Shown: positions 18,439 to 27,413, counted from the stretch's first letter. The stretch: 64,000 bases of DNA from Paractinoplanes polyasparticus (GCF_019710575.1 NZ_JAHWFK010000007.1:432068-496067), one strand, 5' to 3'. A program made the numbers and translations. Notes: a model not told the origin generated them from the sequence alone.

Positions 18439-18936
18439 TCAGGCCGTACGCCGCGACGGATGCGAGGCCGCGAAGTCGTACAGCCAGTCCTGGGTGATCG
18501 GCATCTCGGTGCCGCCGGTCACCCGGCTCAGCGCCTCGCCGGGGGCGATGCCCAGCAGCACCAGCGTCGTGCAGGCCAGCAGCGTCGAGCGGCCGATGCC
18601 GCCGAAGCACTGGGTCACGACGAAGCGGCCGGAGCGCACCTGGCCGGCCAGCTTCGTCGCCAGCGCGACGACCTGGACGGCCTCGTCGCGCGGGACGCCG
18701 CCGTCCGGCACCGGGAACGACAGGAACTCCAGCCCGTACGCCGCGGCCGCCGACGCGGTGTCGCCGAAGCCCAGCCGGTGCTGTTCGGTGGTGGTCAGGG
18801 CCGAGACGACGACGTTCACCCCGGCGCGGGCGAGCGCGCCGAGTTGTTCGACCGGCCAGGCGTCAGCGCGCGGGTGCGCGATGGTCGCGAGTTGCCCGGG
18901 CCCCGGCCCGGCGATCACGTGGAGTGCTGCTCTCAT
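18439..18936 (-). CDS. Dual-specificity/tyrosine phosphatase-like protein
   Basis: A 165-residue protein with a CX5R phosphatase loop, VVTQCFGGIGRSTLLA. The catalytic Cys and Arg are present, but the residue before Cys is Gln, not the usual His. The general acid Asp may be in FPVPDGGVPRDEA. No membrane segment. The ATG at 18936 has AGGGGAACGGG upstream and gives a family-like N-terminus. It lies tail to tail with the ABC permease (6 bp) and head to head with ddl. The substrate is unknown. Confidence 0.75.
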   Translation of the reverse strand: MRAALHVIAGPGPGQLATIAHPRADAWPVEQLGALARAGVNVVVSALTTTEQHRLGFGDTASAAAAYGLEFLSFPVPDGGVPRDEAVQVVALATKLAGQVRSGRFVVTQCFGGIGRSTLLACTTLVLLGIAPGEALSRVTGGTEMPITQDWLYDFAASHPSRRTA

Positions 18937-18955
18937 GAACTGCCCGTTCCCCTGT

Positions 18956-18973
18956 CCCGGCCCCGAGGCCGGG
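18956..18973. other. GC hairpin between the phosphatase and ddl
   Basis: CCCGGCC-CCGA-GGCCGGG, a perfect 7-bp stem in the divergent intergenic region. A TAGGGT hexamer at 19000-19005 could be a -10 for ddl. Function of the hairpin is unknown. Confidence 0.3.
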
Positions 18974-19043
18974 TGATCCCGCGAGTGGCTAACGCAGAGT
19001 AGGGTTCCCCCCGGCATGCCCGCTAGCGAGAGGCCCAAAGAAA

Positions 19044-20138
19044 GTGACGACCCCTCGGAAAACCCGTGTCGCGATCGTCTTCGGCGGTCGCAGCAGCGAA
19101 CACGGGATCTCGTGCGTGAGCGCCGGCAGCATCCTGCGCGCGCTCGACCCGGACCAGTACGAGGTGCTCCCGGTCGGCATCACCCGTGCGGGCCGCTGGG
19201 TGGTCGCCGGTGACGACCCGTCCACGTTCGCCATCGCCGACCGGACGCTGCCCGAGATCACCGCGGCCAGCGGCAGCGCGGTCGTGCTGGCGGCCGACCC
19301 GACAGCCACCGAGCTCATCGTGCGCGAGCCCACCGACGGCATCTCGTCGCTGGCCGGCGTCGACGTGGTCTTCCCGGTGCTGCACGGCGCGTACGGCGAG
19401 GACGGCACCATCCAGGGCATGCTCGAGATGGCCGGCCTGCCCTACGTGGGCGCCAACGTCTTCGCCTCGGCCGCGGCCATGGACAAGGAATTCACCAAGA
19501 AGCTCGCGCTGGCCGAGGGCATCCCGGTCGGCCCGTACGCGGTTCTGCGCGCCGGTGTCTCCCTCAGCGAGGGAGACAAGGAGCGCTTGGGCCTGCCGGT
19601 TTTCGTGAAGCCGGCCCGGGCCGGCTCCTCGCACGGCATCACCAAGGTCACCGACTGGGCCGAGCTCGACAAGGCCGTCGCCGTCGCCCGCGAGATCGAC
19701 CCCAAGGTGCTCGTCGAGGCCGCGATCGTGGGCCGCGAGATCGAGTGCGGCGTGCTCGAGAGTGAGGCCGGCGGCGCCCCCGAGGCGTCCCTGCTGGCCG
19801 AGATCCACGTCGGCGACGCCGACTGGTACGACTTCGAGACCAAGTACATCGACGGCGGCCGGTACGACATCCCGGCCGACCTGCCGGCCGAGGTGACCCG
19901 CCAGGTGCAGGAGTACGCCCGCCGCACCTTCACCGCCCTCGACTGCGCCGGCCTGGCCCGGGTCGACTTCTTCGTCACGGCCGACCACCAGGTCTACCTC
20001 AACGAGATCAACACGATGCCCGGCATGACGCCGACGTCGATGTTCCCGCTGATGTGGGCGGCCACCGGCCTCGAATACCCCAAGGTCGTCGACCGGCTGA
20101 TCCGCACCGCCCTGCGCCGCGGATCCGGCCTGCACTAG
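19044..20138 (+). CDS. ddl: D-alanine--D-alanine ligase
   Basis: Ddl, 364 residues, ATP-grasp ligase that makes the D-Ala-D-Ala dipeptide of peptidoglycan. Motifs: RVAIVFGGRSSEHGISCVSA at the N-terminus, FPVLHGAYGEDGTIQGMLE, VFVKPARAGSSHGI in the ATP-grasp loop, EAAIVGREIECGVLE, and the C-terminal metal-site region YLNEINTMPGMTPTSMFPLMW. Length is normal. The GTG follows GAGAGG by nine bases. The gene ends overlapping the DUF3515 stop, and this ddl-DUF3515 pairing is conserved in actinobacteria. Confidence 0.97.
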   Translation: MTTPRKTRVAIVFGGRSSEHGISCVSAGSILRALDPDQYEVLPVGITRAGRWVVAGDDPSTFAIADRTLPEITAASGSAVVLAADPTATELIVREPTDGISSLAGVDVVFPVLHGAYGEDGTIQGMLEMAGLPYVGANVFASAAAMDKEFTKKLALAEGIPVGPYAVLRAGVSLSEGDKERLGLPVFVKPARAGSSHGITKVTDWAELDKAVAVAREIDPKVLVEAAIVGREIECGVLESEAGGAPEASLLAEIHVGDADWYDFETKYIDGGRYDIPADLPAEVTRQVQEYARRTFTALDCAGLARVDFFVTADHQVYLNEINTMPGMTPTSMFPLMWAATGLEYPKVVDRLIRTALRRGSGLH

Positions 20139-20776
20139 CCCTTGCAGCCGCTGGGCACGCCCTTGGTCGTCGACTTGACCGTCTTCACCACCGGCTCGGA
20201 GAACTCGTTGGCCCACTGGCCGGTCTGGTTGTAGCTGCCGGGCACGCTCACCTGCACGGCGACCTCACGGTCCATCGTGGTGAAGACGTCGGTGGCCGGG
20301 CCGTCCTCGGCCCACCAGCAGACCCCGTCCATCGCGAGCATCGTCGCGTCGAGCGGCACGCAGCCGGCATGGCCGCCGTCGACCCGCTCGCACATGGTCG
20401 GCTGGGTCACCCCGCACTGCAGGGTGACCGGCGGCTCACCCCAGGCCGCGTTCTGCTCGGGGCCGGCGGTCACCTTGCGGCCGGGCAGGCCCCGGAGCTC
20501 GGTGGGCAGCTGGGAGGTCACGGCCAGGCAGACCTGGGTCGTACGGGCGTCGAGCTCGGGTGCGGCCAGCTTCACCGGGGTGGACGGCACCGCGACCGGC
20601 GCCGAGGCGGACGGCGCCGCGGCCGTCCCGCCGTCCTGCGGCGTGATCTGCCAGAAGGCCACCAGGCCGACGAGCACGGCGACGGGAACGGCGATCACCG
20701 TGGCCCACAGGGCCGCACCCCGCGTCGCCGGGTCCGTTTTCTTCGATTTCGCCGGGGGAGTCTCCACGTCGACCAT
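20135..20776 (-). CDS. DUF3515 membrane-anchored protein
   Basis: A 213-residue DUF3515 protein. A cytoplasmic basic N-terminus is followed by one membrane span (about residues 24-44, WATVIAVPVAVLVGLVAFW), then an extracytoplasmic part with conserved Cys (QVCLAVTSQLP, LQCGVTQPTMC, GCVP, VCWW, SGCKG) likely forming disulfides. The family is actinobacterial, of unknown function, and usually lies beside ddl as here. The ATG is two bases after the stop of the RAM-domain gene, so they are one transcript. It overlaps the convergent ddl by 4 nt. Confidence 0.88.
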   Translation of the reverse strand: MVDVETPPAKSKKTDPATRGAALWATVIAVPVAVLVGLVAFWQITPQDGGTAAAPSASAPVAVPSTPVKLAAPELDARTTQVCLAVTSQLPTELRGLPGRKVTAGPEQNAAWGEPPVTLQCGVTQPTMCERVDGGHAGCVPLDATMLAMDGVCWWAEDGPATDVFTTMDREVAVQVSVPGSYNQTGQWANEFSEPVVKTVKSTTKGVPSGCKG

Positions 20777-20778
20777 GG

Positions 20779-21012
20779 TCAGAGGTTTACCACGGAGCAG
20801 GTAAGGGTTCGCATGATGCCGGGTACGTACTGGACTTTGCTCACAATGAGGCCGCCGAGGTCGTCAACCGTGTGCGCCTCGGCCAGAACCACCACGTCGT
20901 ACGGGCCGGTGACCGCGTCGACGCGCACGACACCAGGAATTTTGCCGATCGCGGCGGCCACGTCATGGGCCCTTCCGACCTCGGTCTGGATCAGGATGTA
21001 TGCCTGTACCAC
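20779..21012 (-). CDS. Stand-alone Lrp/AsnC ligand-binding (RAM) domain protein
   Basis: A 77-residue protein that is only the RAM domain of Lrp/AsnC regulators: VQAYILIQTEVGRAHDVAAAIGKIPGVV, VTGPYDVVVLAEAHTVDDLGGLIV and GIMRTLTCSVV. The DNA-binding half is absent, and family members of this length are common as ligand sensors. The GTG start has GGAG upstream. It is probably a cytoplasmic oligomer. The location beside DUF3515 and thiL is conserved in actinobacteria, but its function is unknown. Confidence 0.88.
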   Translation of the reverse strand: MVQAYILIQTEVGRAHDVAAAIGKIPGVVRVDAVTGPYDVVVLAEAHTVDDLGGLIVSKVQYVPGIMRTLTCSVVNL

Positions 21013-21110
21013 GCTCCGACTCCATTCCGCCTCCGCCGTAACCCGAACGTGAAAACTACCGTAAGGATCCGCGCGACAGCGGGCCGCATCAGGAACGAAA
21101 GGCCACTCAA

Positions 21111-22049
21111 GTGAGCATCGCCGAGGCCGGGGAGTTCGGGCTCATCGCCCGGGTAGTCGCCCGGCTCGAGAACGGTCCGACGACACTGCTCGGTCCCGGC
21201 GACGACAGCGCCATCGTCGCCGCCCCCGACGGACGGATCGTGGCCTCCACCGATGTCCTGGTCGAGGGCCGTCATTTCCGCCGCGACTGGTCCTCCGGGG
21301 CCGACGTGGGCCACCGGGCGGCCGCCGCCAATCTGGCCGACATAGCGGCCATGGGAGCGGTGCCGACAGCCCTGTTGGTCGGTTTGTGCGCGCCCACGGA
21401 TCTCGAGGTGAGCTGGGCCGAGGAGTTGGCCGGTGGGCTCTCCGACGAGGCCGCCAAGGTCGGTGCGGCGGTGGTGGGCGGGGATACGTCGTCCAGCCCG
21501 ACGCTGACCATCGCGGTGACCGCCCTGGGCGACCTGGGCGGGCAGGCGCCCGTGCTGCGCAGCGGGGCCCAGCCCGGCGACGTCATCGCGCTGGCCGGTC
21601 GGATCGGCTACGCGGCGGCGGGCTACACGGTGCTCTCGCGGGGATTCCGTACGCCGAAAGCCCTGGTCGAGGCCTACCGGCGTCCCGACGTGCCGTACGC
21701 GGCGGGCCCGGCCGCGGCCCGGGCCGGCGCCACCTCGATGATCGACGTCTCCGACGGCCTGCTCCAGGACCTCGGCCACATCGCCCGGGCCAGCGTGGTC
21801 GGGGTCGACGTGCGCACCGAGTCGTTCGAGGTCTCGGGCCAGATGCTCGACGCCGCGACCGCGCTCGGCGTCGACCCGTTGCAGTGGATCCTGGGTGGTG
21901 GCGACGATCACGCCCTGGCCGCGACGTTCCCGCCCGGCGCCGAGCTTCCGCCCGGCTGGCAGGCGATCGGCGTGGTGCACGAGGGCACCGGCATCACCGT
22001 CGACCGCAAACCGTGGAGCGGCCCGCTGGGCTGGGACCACTTCCGCTGA
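21111..22049 (+). CDS. thiL: Thiamine-monophosphate kinase
   Basis: ThiL, 312 residues, phosphorylates thiamine monophosphate to the active diphosphate. The N-terminal EFGLIARVVARL is followed by GPGDDSAIVAAPDGR, the ATP/Mg site, STDVLVEGRHF and NLADIAAMGAVPTALLVGL. The C-terminal domain has DVSDGLLQDLGHIA and WILGGGDDHALAATF. The GTG start has AAAGG about ten bases upstream. The gene diverges from the RAM-domain gene across about 98 bp, with no riboswitch visible. Confidence 0.96.
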   Translation: MSIAEAGEFGLIARVVARLENGPTTLLGPGDDSAIVAAPDGRIVASTDVLVEGRHFRRDWSSGADVGHRAAAANLADIAAMGAVPTALLVGLCAPTDLEVSWAEELAGGLSDEAAKVGAAVVGGDTSSSPTLTIAVTALGDLGGQAPVLRSGAQPGDVIALAGRIGYAAAGYTVLSRGFRTPKALVEAYRRPDVPYAAGPAAARAGATSMIDVSDGLLQDLGHIARASVVGVDVRTESFEVSGQMLDAATALGVDPLQWILGGGDDHALAATFPPGAELPPGWQAIGVVHEGTGITVDRKPWSGPLGWDHFR

Positions 22050-22064
22050 TTACGCTGGCCCGTT

Positions 22065-22523
22065 GTGCACGAAATCAAGATCAGGCAGGCCGACTACACC
22101 GAGCCGTCCGTCCGGGCGCTGCTCGTCGACGTGATCGCCGAGCTCTCCGAGCGGTACGGGGGCTCCGGCGACGACACACCCATCGCCGACGAGGATTTCG
22201 CCCCGCCCAACGGCGCGTTCTACGTGGCCGACGACGGTGAGCGCCTGGTGGCCTGTGCCGCCTGGCGCCGCCACGGTGACGACGCCGAGCTCAAGCGCAT
22301 GTTCACCGCCAGGTCAGCCCGCGGCCGTGGCCTCGGCCGCCGCATGCTCGCGGCGATCGAGGCGTCGGCCCGCGTGGCCGGCTGCCGCCGCGTGATCCTG
22401 GAGACCGGCGACCGGCAGCCCGAGGCGATCGCCCTCTACGAGTCGGCCGGCTACGAGCGCATCGAGGATTTCGGGTATTACCGAGGCCAGGACGGCGTGC
22501 TCTCGTACGCGAAGAAGCTGTAG
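22065..22523 (+). CDS. GNAT-family N-acetyltransferase
   Basis: A 152-residue GNAT protein. The acetyl-CoA motif is RSARGRGLGRRMLAAIE (R-x-x-G-x-G), followed by VILETGDRQPEAIALYESAGYERI, the usual C-terminal motif B. The acceptor cannot be deduced. GTG start; a TACGCT hexamer lies eight bases before it and there is no Shine-Dalgarno, so it may be leaderless. It is 15 bp from thiL but may have its own promoter. A bidirectional hairpin separates it from convergent rpmB. Confidence 0.88.
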   Translation: MHEIKIRQADYTEPSVRALLVDVIAELSERYGGSGDDTPIADEDFAPPNGAFYVADDGERLVACAAWRRHGDDAELKRMFTARSARGRGLGRRMLAAIEASARVAGCRRVILETGDRQPEAIALYESAGYERIEDFGYYRGQDGVLSYAKKL

Positions 22524-22533
22524 AAAGACGAAT

Positions 22534-22563
22534 AACCCCTCGGCCCACGCGGGCCGAGGGGTT
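22534..22563. terminator. Bidirectional terminator between GNAT gene and rpmB
   Basis: A perfect 13-bp stem AACCCCTCGGCCC (22534-22546) with loop ACGC and arm 22551-22563. It serves both convergent genes. Confidence 0.8.
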
Positions 22564-22578
22564 CATCGCAAGACTGGA

Positions 22579-22770
22579 TCAGGCGCGGACGACCTTGCCG
22601 GCCTTGATGCACGAGGTGCACACCTTGAGCTTCTTGGTCGTGCCACCACCGGCGGGGGTGCGCACCGACTGGATGTTCGGGTTCCAGCGGCGGTTGGTCC
22701 GCCGGTGCGAGTGGGACACGTTGTGGCCGAAGCCCGGTCCCTTGCCACAGACGTCGCACACGCTAGCCAC
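22579..22770 (-). CDS. rpmB: 50S ribosomal protein L28 (zinc-ribbon form)
   Basis: L28, 63 residues. Family stretches [34 protein letters not shown] and [15 protein letters not shown] are clear. It keeps both CxxC pairs, so it is the zinc-binding C+ type. The GTG at 22770 has AGGAG seven bases upstream and gives the usual length. It is monocistronic and divergent from the DAK2 gene, its partner in the conserved neighbourhood. Confidence 0.97.
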   Translation of the reverse strand: MASVCDVCGKGPGFGHNVSHSHRRTNRRWNPNIQSVRTPAGGGTTKKLKVCTSCIKAGKVVRA

Positions 22771-22997
22771 GGGTAACTCCTGAGTCGAAAAAGAGAACTT
22801 GAGGGCGCCCAGCGAACACCGCCGCGCAGGCAACCCGGCAAGGTTACCCGATGCCTGCCCCGAACAGCGAATCGCCCCCAACCAACCCACCCCGCCCGAC
22901 CAGGGGGCGGGCCCGACCGTACGCCTCGGCGGGCCCAGCGGGCCGAGTTGTCCACAGGCACGGACGGTCGCGACGAGAAGTTGTCAGTGGTGGTCAG

Positions 22998-23003
22998 TAC
23001 GAT
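22998..23003 (+). promoter_or_regulatory. -10 element of leaderless DAK2 promoter
   Basis: TACGAT followed by exactly six bases and the GTG at 23010. No Shine-Dalgarno precedes the start. The 240-bp gap to rpmB otherwise contains only GC-rich sequence. Confidence 0.5.
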
Positions 23004-23009
23004 TTTGGC

Positions 23010-24725
23010 GTGCTCGAGACGCTGGACGCCGCAGCCGTCCGCCGCTGGTGCGGCGGCGGCCTGAGGGCGCTGCGGGCCCACCAGCGCGAGATCGACGAGC
23101 TGAACGTCTATCCCGTGCCCGACGGCGACACGGGCACCAACCTGGTGCTCACCCTCACCTCGGCCCAAGAGGCGCTGGAGGCGCTCGAACCGGCCACGCC
23201 CGAGGCGGCGGCCCCGGGCGGCGCCCTGCGCCGCATGGCCCGGGGCGCGCTGCTGGGCGCGCGGGGCAACTCCGGCGTGATCGTCTCGCAGATCCTGCGC
23301 GGCATGGCCGACAGCGTCGCCGCCGGCGCTGCCGTCCGCGGCGCCGGCGGCGCTGCCGTCCGCGGCGCCGGGCTGGCCCGGGCGCTGCGGTCCGCCTCCG
23401 AGGCCGCCTACGCCGCCGTCGCCCGTCCGGTCGAGGGCACGGTGCTCACCGTGGCCGCGGCGGCCGCCGACGCCGCGTCCCGCCTCAAGTCCGACGACCT
23501 GCTCGCCGTGGCCCGCGCCGCCGCCCGGGCCGCGGCTGAGGCGCTGGCCCGCACCCCCCAGCAGCTTCCCGCCCTGGCCCGGGCCGGCGTGGTCGATGCT
23601 GGCGGCCGCGGCCTGGTCGTCCTGCTCGAGGCCCTGGTAGAGGCGCTGTCGCCGGCCACCCGCTCTTCGTCCACGTCCGCCGGCCAAGAGCGTGGTAACG
23701 AGCCGCCGCTGCCGCCCGCAGCCATCGTCGATGACAGGCACGGCGCATCTCACGCATACGGGGGCGGTGTCGCCGACGCAGACGGGCGTGGAGATGCCCG
23801 GCGTGAGGGCTCGTGGGGCTACGAGGTGCAATATCTGCTCGACGCCGAGGCGGCGGCGGTCGACGGGCTCCGGCTCGAGCTGGGGGCTCTCGGCGACTCG
23901 CTCGTGGTGGTCGGCTCCGGTGACCCGGGCATCGCCACCTGGAACGTGCACGTCCACGTGCCCGCGGCCGGCATCGGGCCCGCCATCGAGGCCGGCGTCC
24001 GGGCCGGGCGGCCCCACGGCATCACGGTCACCCCGCTCGACGAGCACCAGCACGCCCACACCCTCGGTGAGGCGGCCGAGCGCGCCGCCGTCGTGGTGGC
24101 CGCGGGCGACGGTCTGACCGCGCTCTTCGAGGCCGAGGGGGCCACCGTCGTCGGCCGCAACCCGTCGACGCGCGAGATGCTGGCCGCCGTCCAGGCCTCC
24201 CGGGCCCGCTGCGTCGTGCTCCTGCCCAACGACGCCAACACTCAGGCCGTCGCACTCTCCGCCGCGCGCGAGGCCGAGGCGGCCGGTCTGCGGGTCAGCG
24301 TCGTCCCCACCCGCTCCCCGGTGCAGGCGCTGGCCGCGCTGGCCGTCCGTGATCCCCGGCGGCCCTTCGCCGACGACGTCATCGCCATGGCCGAGGCGGC
24401 CGGCGCCTGCCGGTACGGCGAGGTCTGCACCGCCCGGCGCGACTCCCTGACCGTCGCCGGTCCGTGCCGGGCGGGCGACCTGCTCGGCCTGGTCGACGGC
24501 GAGGTGCACGTCATCGGCGACGACCTGGCCGAGGTCAGCGCCCGCCTGCTCGACCGGATGCTGGGCGGCGGCGGTGAGCTGGTCACCCTCGTCCTCGGGG
24601 CCGACGCCCCGGCCGCGCTCGAGGGGACTCTGCGGGCGCACGCCGGACGCGTCTGGCCCTTCGCCGAACTGCAGTGCTACACGGGCGGGCAACCCCGCTA
24701 CCACCTGCTGGTTGGAGTGGAATGA
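23010..24725 (+). CDS. DAK2-domain protein (FakA/YloV-like)
   Basis: A 571-residue protein with an N-terminal DhaL/DAK2 domain: NVYPVPDGDTGTNLVLTL carries the Asp triad that binds Mg-ATP, followed by GALLGARGNSGVIVSQILRG and VDAGGRGLVVLLEALV. After a linker of variable sequence, the rest is the C-terminal FakA-like domain (YEVQYLLDA, VGSGDPGIATWNVHVHV, VLLPNDANTQA, VSVVPTRSPVQALAAL). By family it may phosphorylate fatty acids for phospholipid synthesis; this is not proven in actinobacteria. A GAAVRGAG unit is duplicated by a 24-bp tandem repeat near 23325-23372. The stop overlaps recG (ATGA). Confidence 0.88.
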   Translation: MLETLDAAAVRRWCGGGLRALRAHQREIDELNVYPVPDGDTGTNLVLTLTSAQEALEALEPATPEAAAPGGALRRMARGALLGARGNSGVIVSQILRGMADSVAAGAAVRGAGGAAVRGAGLARALRSASEAAYAAVARPVEGTVLTVAAAAADAASRLKSDDLLAVARAAARAAAEALARTPQQLPALARAGVVDAGGRGLVVLLEALVEALSPATRSSSTSAGQERGNEPPLPPAAIVDDRHGASHAYGGGVADADGRGDARREGSWGYEVQYLLDAEAAAVDGLRLELGALGDSLVVVGSGDPGIATWNVHVHVPAAGIGPAIEAGVRAGRPHGITVTPLDEHQHAHTLGEAAERAAVVVAAGDGLTALFEAEGATVVGRNPSTREMLAAVQASRARCVVLLPNDANTQAVALSAAREAEAAGLRVSVVPTRSPVQALAALAVRDPRRPFADDVIAMAEAAGACRYGEVCTARRDSLTVAGPCRAGDLLGLVDGEVHVIGDDLAEVSARLLDRMLGGGGELVTLVLGADAPAALEGTLRAHAGRVWPFAELQCYTGGQPRYHLLVGVE

Positions 24726-26914
24726 GCGACACGAGAACCACCACCGACACCCCGCTCGAGCAGGTGCTGAAGAAGAACGACGCCAAGGCGCTGGCCACCC
24801 ACCTCGACCTGCACACCGCGGGCGACCTGATCTATCACTTCCCGCGCCGCTACGACGAGCGCGGCGAAGAGACCGCCATCCACGGGCTGCAGATCGGCGA
24901 GCAGGCCACCGTGCTCGCCCAGATCCAGTCGGTGGCGGTCAAGCCGATGCGCCAGCGCCGCGGCAACATCCTCGAACTGACCATCGGCGACGAGTCCGGC
25001 GCCACCCTCACCTGCACCTTCTTCGGTCAGGCGTGGCGCGAGCGCGAACTCAAGCGGGGCCGCTGGGGGCTGTTCGCGGGCAAGGTCTCCGACTTTCGCG
25101 GCAAGCGCCAGCTGGTCAGCCCGGCATACCAACTGCTCGCCGCCGACGCCACGCACGACGAGGCGGCCGAAGAGATCGAGGAGTTCGCGGGCGCCCTGAT
25201 CCCGGTCTATCCGGCGGCCCAGGCCGTGCCCACCTGGGTCATCGCCCGCTGCGTCCGCACCCTGCTCGAGACGTTCGAGCCGCCCGCCGACCCGCTGCCG
25301 GCCACCGTGCGGGCGAAACGCAACCTGGGGTCCATCGGCAACGCCCTCCGCGAGATCCACCGACCGAGTTCCAAAGAGGCCCTGTACGCCGCGAAATACC
25401 GCCTCAAGTGGGATGAAGCCTTCGCCGTCCAGCTCACCCTGGTGCAGCGCCGGGCCCGGGCCGCCGCCGCGCCCGGCCGCGCCCGCCCGCGCATCGAGGG
25501 CGGCATCCTGGCCAAGTTCGACGCGAGCCTTCCGTACGAGCTGACCGAGGGCCAGGCCGCGGTGGGCGAGGAGATCGCGGCCGACCTGGCCCGTCCCCAC
25601 CCCATGCACCGGCTGCTGCAGGGCGAGGTCGGCTCGGGCAAGACCCTCGTCTCGGTGCGCGCGATGCTCCAGGTCGTCGACTCCGGTGGCCAGGCCGCCC
25701 TGCTCGCGCCGACCGAGGTGCTGGCCACCCAGCACTACCGCAGCATCGGCGCGCAGCTGGGCGCCCTGGGCCGGGCCGGCGAGATCGACGGCGACCCCGC
25801 GGGCACCCAGCTCACCCTGATCACCGGCTCGCTCGGCGCCGCCGCCCGCCGCGCCGCGCTGGCCAAGGTGGCCGACGGCACGGCCGGCATCGTGATCGGC
25901 ACGCACGCCCTGCTCTACGAGGGGGTCGACTTCCACGACCTGGGCCTGGTGGTCGTCGACGAGCAGCACCGGTTCGGCGTCGAGCAGCGGGACGCCCTGC
26001 GCGCCAAGGCCGCCAAACCGCCGCACGTGCTGGTCATGACGGCCACCCCGATTCCCCGTACGGTCGCCATGACCGTCTACGGCGACCTCGAGACTTCCGT
26101 GCTGTCGCAGCTCCCGCGGGGCCGCTCGCCGATCGCGTCGCACGTCGTGCCGCCCGAGAAGCCGGCCTTCCTCGACCGCGCCTGGCGCCGGTTGCGCGAA
26201 GAGGTCCAGGCGGGCCATCAGGCGTACGTGGTCTGCCCGCGCATCGGCACGGCCGAGGGCGACGAGGAAGAGCCGCCCGGCGACAACGAGCCGGCCCGCC
26301 GTCCGCCCCTGGCCGTGCTCGAGGTCGCGCCGATCCTCGAGGAGGGTCCGCTGCACGGCCTGCGCATCGGGGTGCTGCACGGCAGGCTGCCGGCCGACGA
26401 GAAGGACGCGGTGATGCGCAAGTTCGCCGCGGGCGACCTCGACGTGCTGGTGGCGACCACGGTGATCGAGGTCGGCGTCGACGTGCCCAACTCCACAGTC
26501 ATGGTCATCATGGACGCCGACCGGTTCGGCGTCTCCCAGCTGCACCAGCTGCGGGGCCGGGTCGGCCGGGGCTCCGCGGCCGGCATCTGCCTGCTGGTCA
26601 CCGAGTCGGTCGAGGGCACCGCGGCCCGTGAGCGCCTCGCCGCCGTGGCCTCCACCACCGACGGCTTCAAGCTCAGCGAGATCGACCTGGAACAACGCCG
26701 CGAGGGCGACGTGCTGGGCGCCTCCCAGTCCGGCAAGCACTCCCACCTGCGCCTGCTGTCACTGATCAGCGACGCGAAACTGATCACGGAGGCCCGCGCC
26801 GAAGCCTCCGAGCTGGTCGGTGACGACCCCGACCTGACGAAATACCCGGCGCTGGCGGCCTCGGTGGCCGCGCTGGTCGACGAGGACCGGGCCGAATACC
26901 TCGAGAAGGGGTGA
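24722..26914 (+). CDS. recG: ATP-dependent DNA helicase RecG
   Basis: RecG, 730 residues, superfamily 2 helicase that reverses stalled forks and branch-migrates junctions. N-terminal wedge (OB-fold) domain from about residues 60-160 with LTCTFFGQAWR. Helicase motif I is QGEVGSGKTLVSVRAM, motif II VVVDEQHRFGVEQRDAL (DEQH), motif III MTATPIPRT, and the late motifs VATTVIEVGVDVPN and HQLRGRVGRG are present. Size is normal. The start at 24722 is in the DAK2 stop (ATGA), and this pairing is conserved in actinobacteria. Confidence 0.97.
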   Translation: MSDTRTTTDTPLEQVLKKNDAKALATHLDLHTAGDLIYHFPRRYDERGEETAIHGLQIGEQATVLAQIQSVAVKPMRQRRGNILELTIGDESGATLTCTFFGQAWRERELKRGRWGLFAGKVSDFRGKRQLVSPAYQLLAADATHDEAAEEIEEFAGALIPVYPAAQAVPTWVIARCVRTLLETFEPPADPLPATVRAKRNLGSIGNALREIHRPSSKEALYAAKYRLKWDEAFAVQLTLVQRRARAAAAPGRARPRIEGGILAKFDASLPYELTEGQAAVGEEIAADLARPHPMHRLLQGEVGSGKTLVSVRAMLQVVDSGGQAALLAPTEVLATQHYRSIGAQLGALGRAGEIDGDPAGTQLTLITGSLGAAARRAALAKVADGTAGIVIGTHALLYEGVDFHDLGLVVVDEQHRFGVEQRDALRAKAAKPPHVLVMTATPIPRTVAMTVYGDLETSVLSQLPRGRSPIASHVVPPEKPAFLDRAWRRLREEVQAGHQAYVVCPRIGTAEGDEEEPPGDNEPARRPPLAVLEVAPILEEGPLHGLRIGVLHGRLPADEKDAVMRKFAAGDLDVLVATTVIEVGVDVPNSTVMVIMDADRFGVSQLHQLRGRVGRGSAAGICLLVTESVEGTAARERLAAVASTTDGFKLSEIDLEQRREGDVLGASQSGKHSHLRLLSLISDAKLITEARAEASELVGDDPDLTKYPALAASVAALVDEDRAEYLEKG

Positions 26915-26944
26915 GGCCGGTTGGCGGCACCGACGCCACCGGCC
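26915..26944 (+). terminator. Terminator after recG
   Basis: An interrupted stem: GGCCGGT (26915-26921) with ACCGGCC (26938-26944), plus inner GGCG/CGCC (26923-26926 with 26934-26937). It begins right after the recG stop. Confidence 0.5.
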
Positions 26945-26996
26945 GGCCGTTGACTACACCGTGCGGCGGAGGCCGTCCGGGCTGAGGGGAGCAGTG

Positions 26997-27356
26997 ATGA
27001 TCCTGCACATCGTGCCGCGCGCCGCCTGGGAGTCGGCGCAGACGGCGGGCGTCTACGAGGGCGACACCCTGGCCACCCAGGGCTTCATCCACTGCTCCAC
27101 CGAGCAACAGGTCCACATTCCCGCCACCGCGCTGTTCCGCGGCCGCGACGACCTGCTGCTGCTGGTGATCGACGAGTCCCGCCTCCCCGTCCCGATCACC
27201 TGGGAGCAGGGCGACCCGCCGGCCGCCGACGGCAGCCCCTTCCCGCATCTGTACGCGGCCCTGCCGCTCGACGCGGTGGTCGCGGTCGAGGAATACCGCC
27301 CCGGGCCGGACGGCGCCTTCGAGCCGCCGCAGCTCGGAGCGCAGCCGGAGCTCTGA
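26997..27356 (+). CDS. DUF952 domain protein
   Basis: A 119-residue DUF952 protein: ILHIVPRAAWESAQ, TQGFIHCSTEQQV, LLLVIDESRL, WEQGDPP and FPHLYAALPLDAVVAV are the family stretches. Function is unknown. It is soluble and cytoplasmic. The ATG has GAGGGGAG about six bases upstream. A strong terminator follows. Confidence 0.88.
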   Translation: MILHIVPRAAWESAQTAGVYEGDTLATQGFIHCSTEQQVHIPATALFRGRDDLLLLVIDESRLPVPITWEQGDPPAADGSPFPHLYAALPLDAVVAVEEYRPGPDGAFEPPQLGAQPEL

Positions 27357-27413
27357 TCGGCCGCATCCCCGGCACACCGCACTCCGGGCAAGCTGCATTC
27401 CGGGCACACAAGA

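Noticed and set aside
24698..26746. A 682-codon open frame antisense to recG
   Set aside because: Shadow of recG; no domain is visible and the sense frame is certain.
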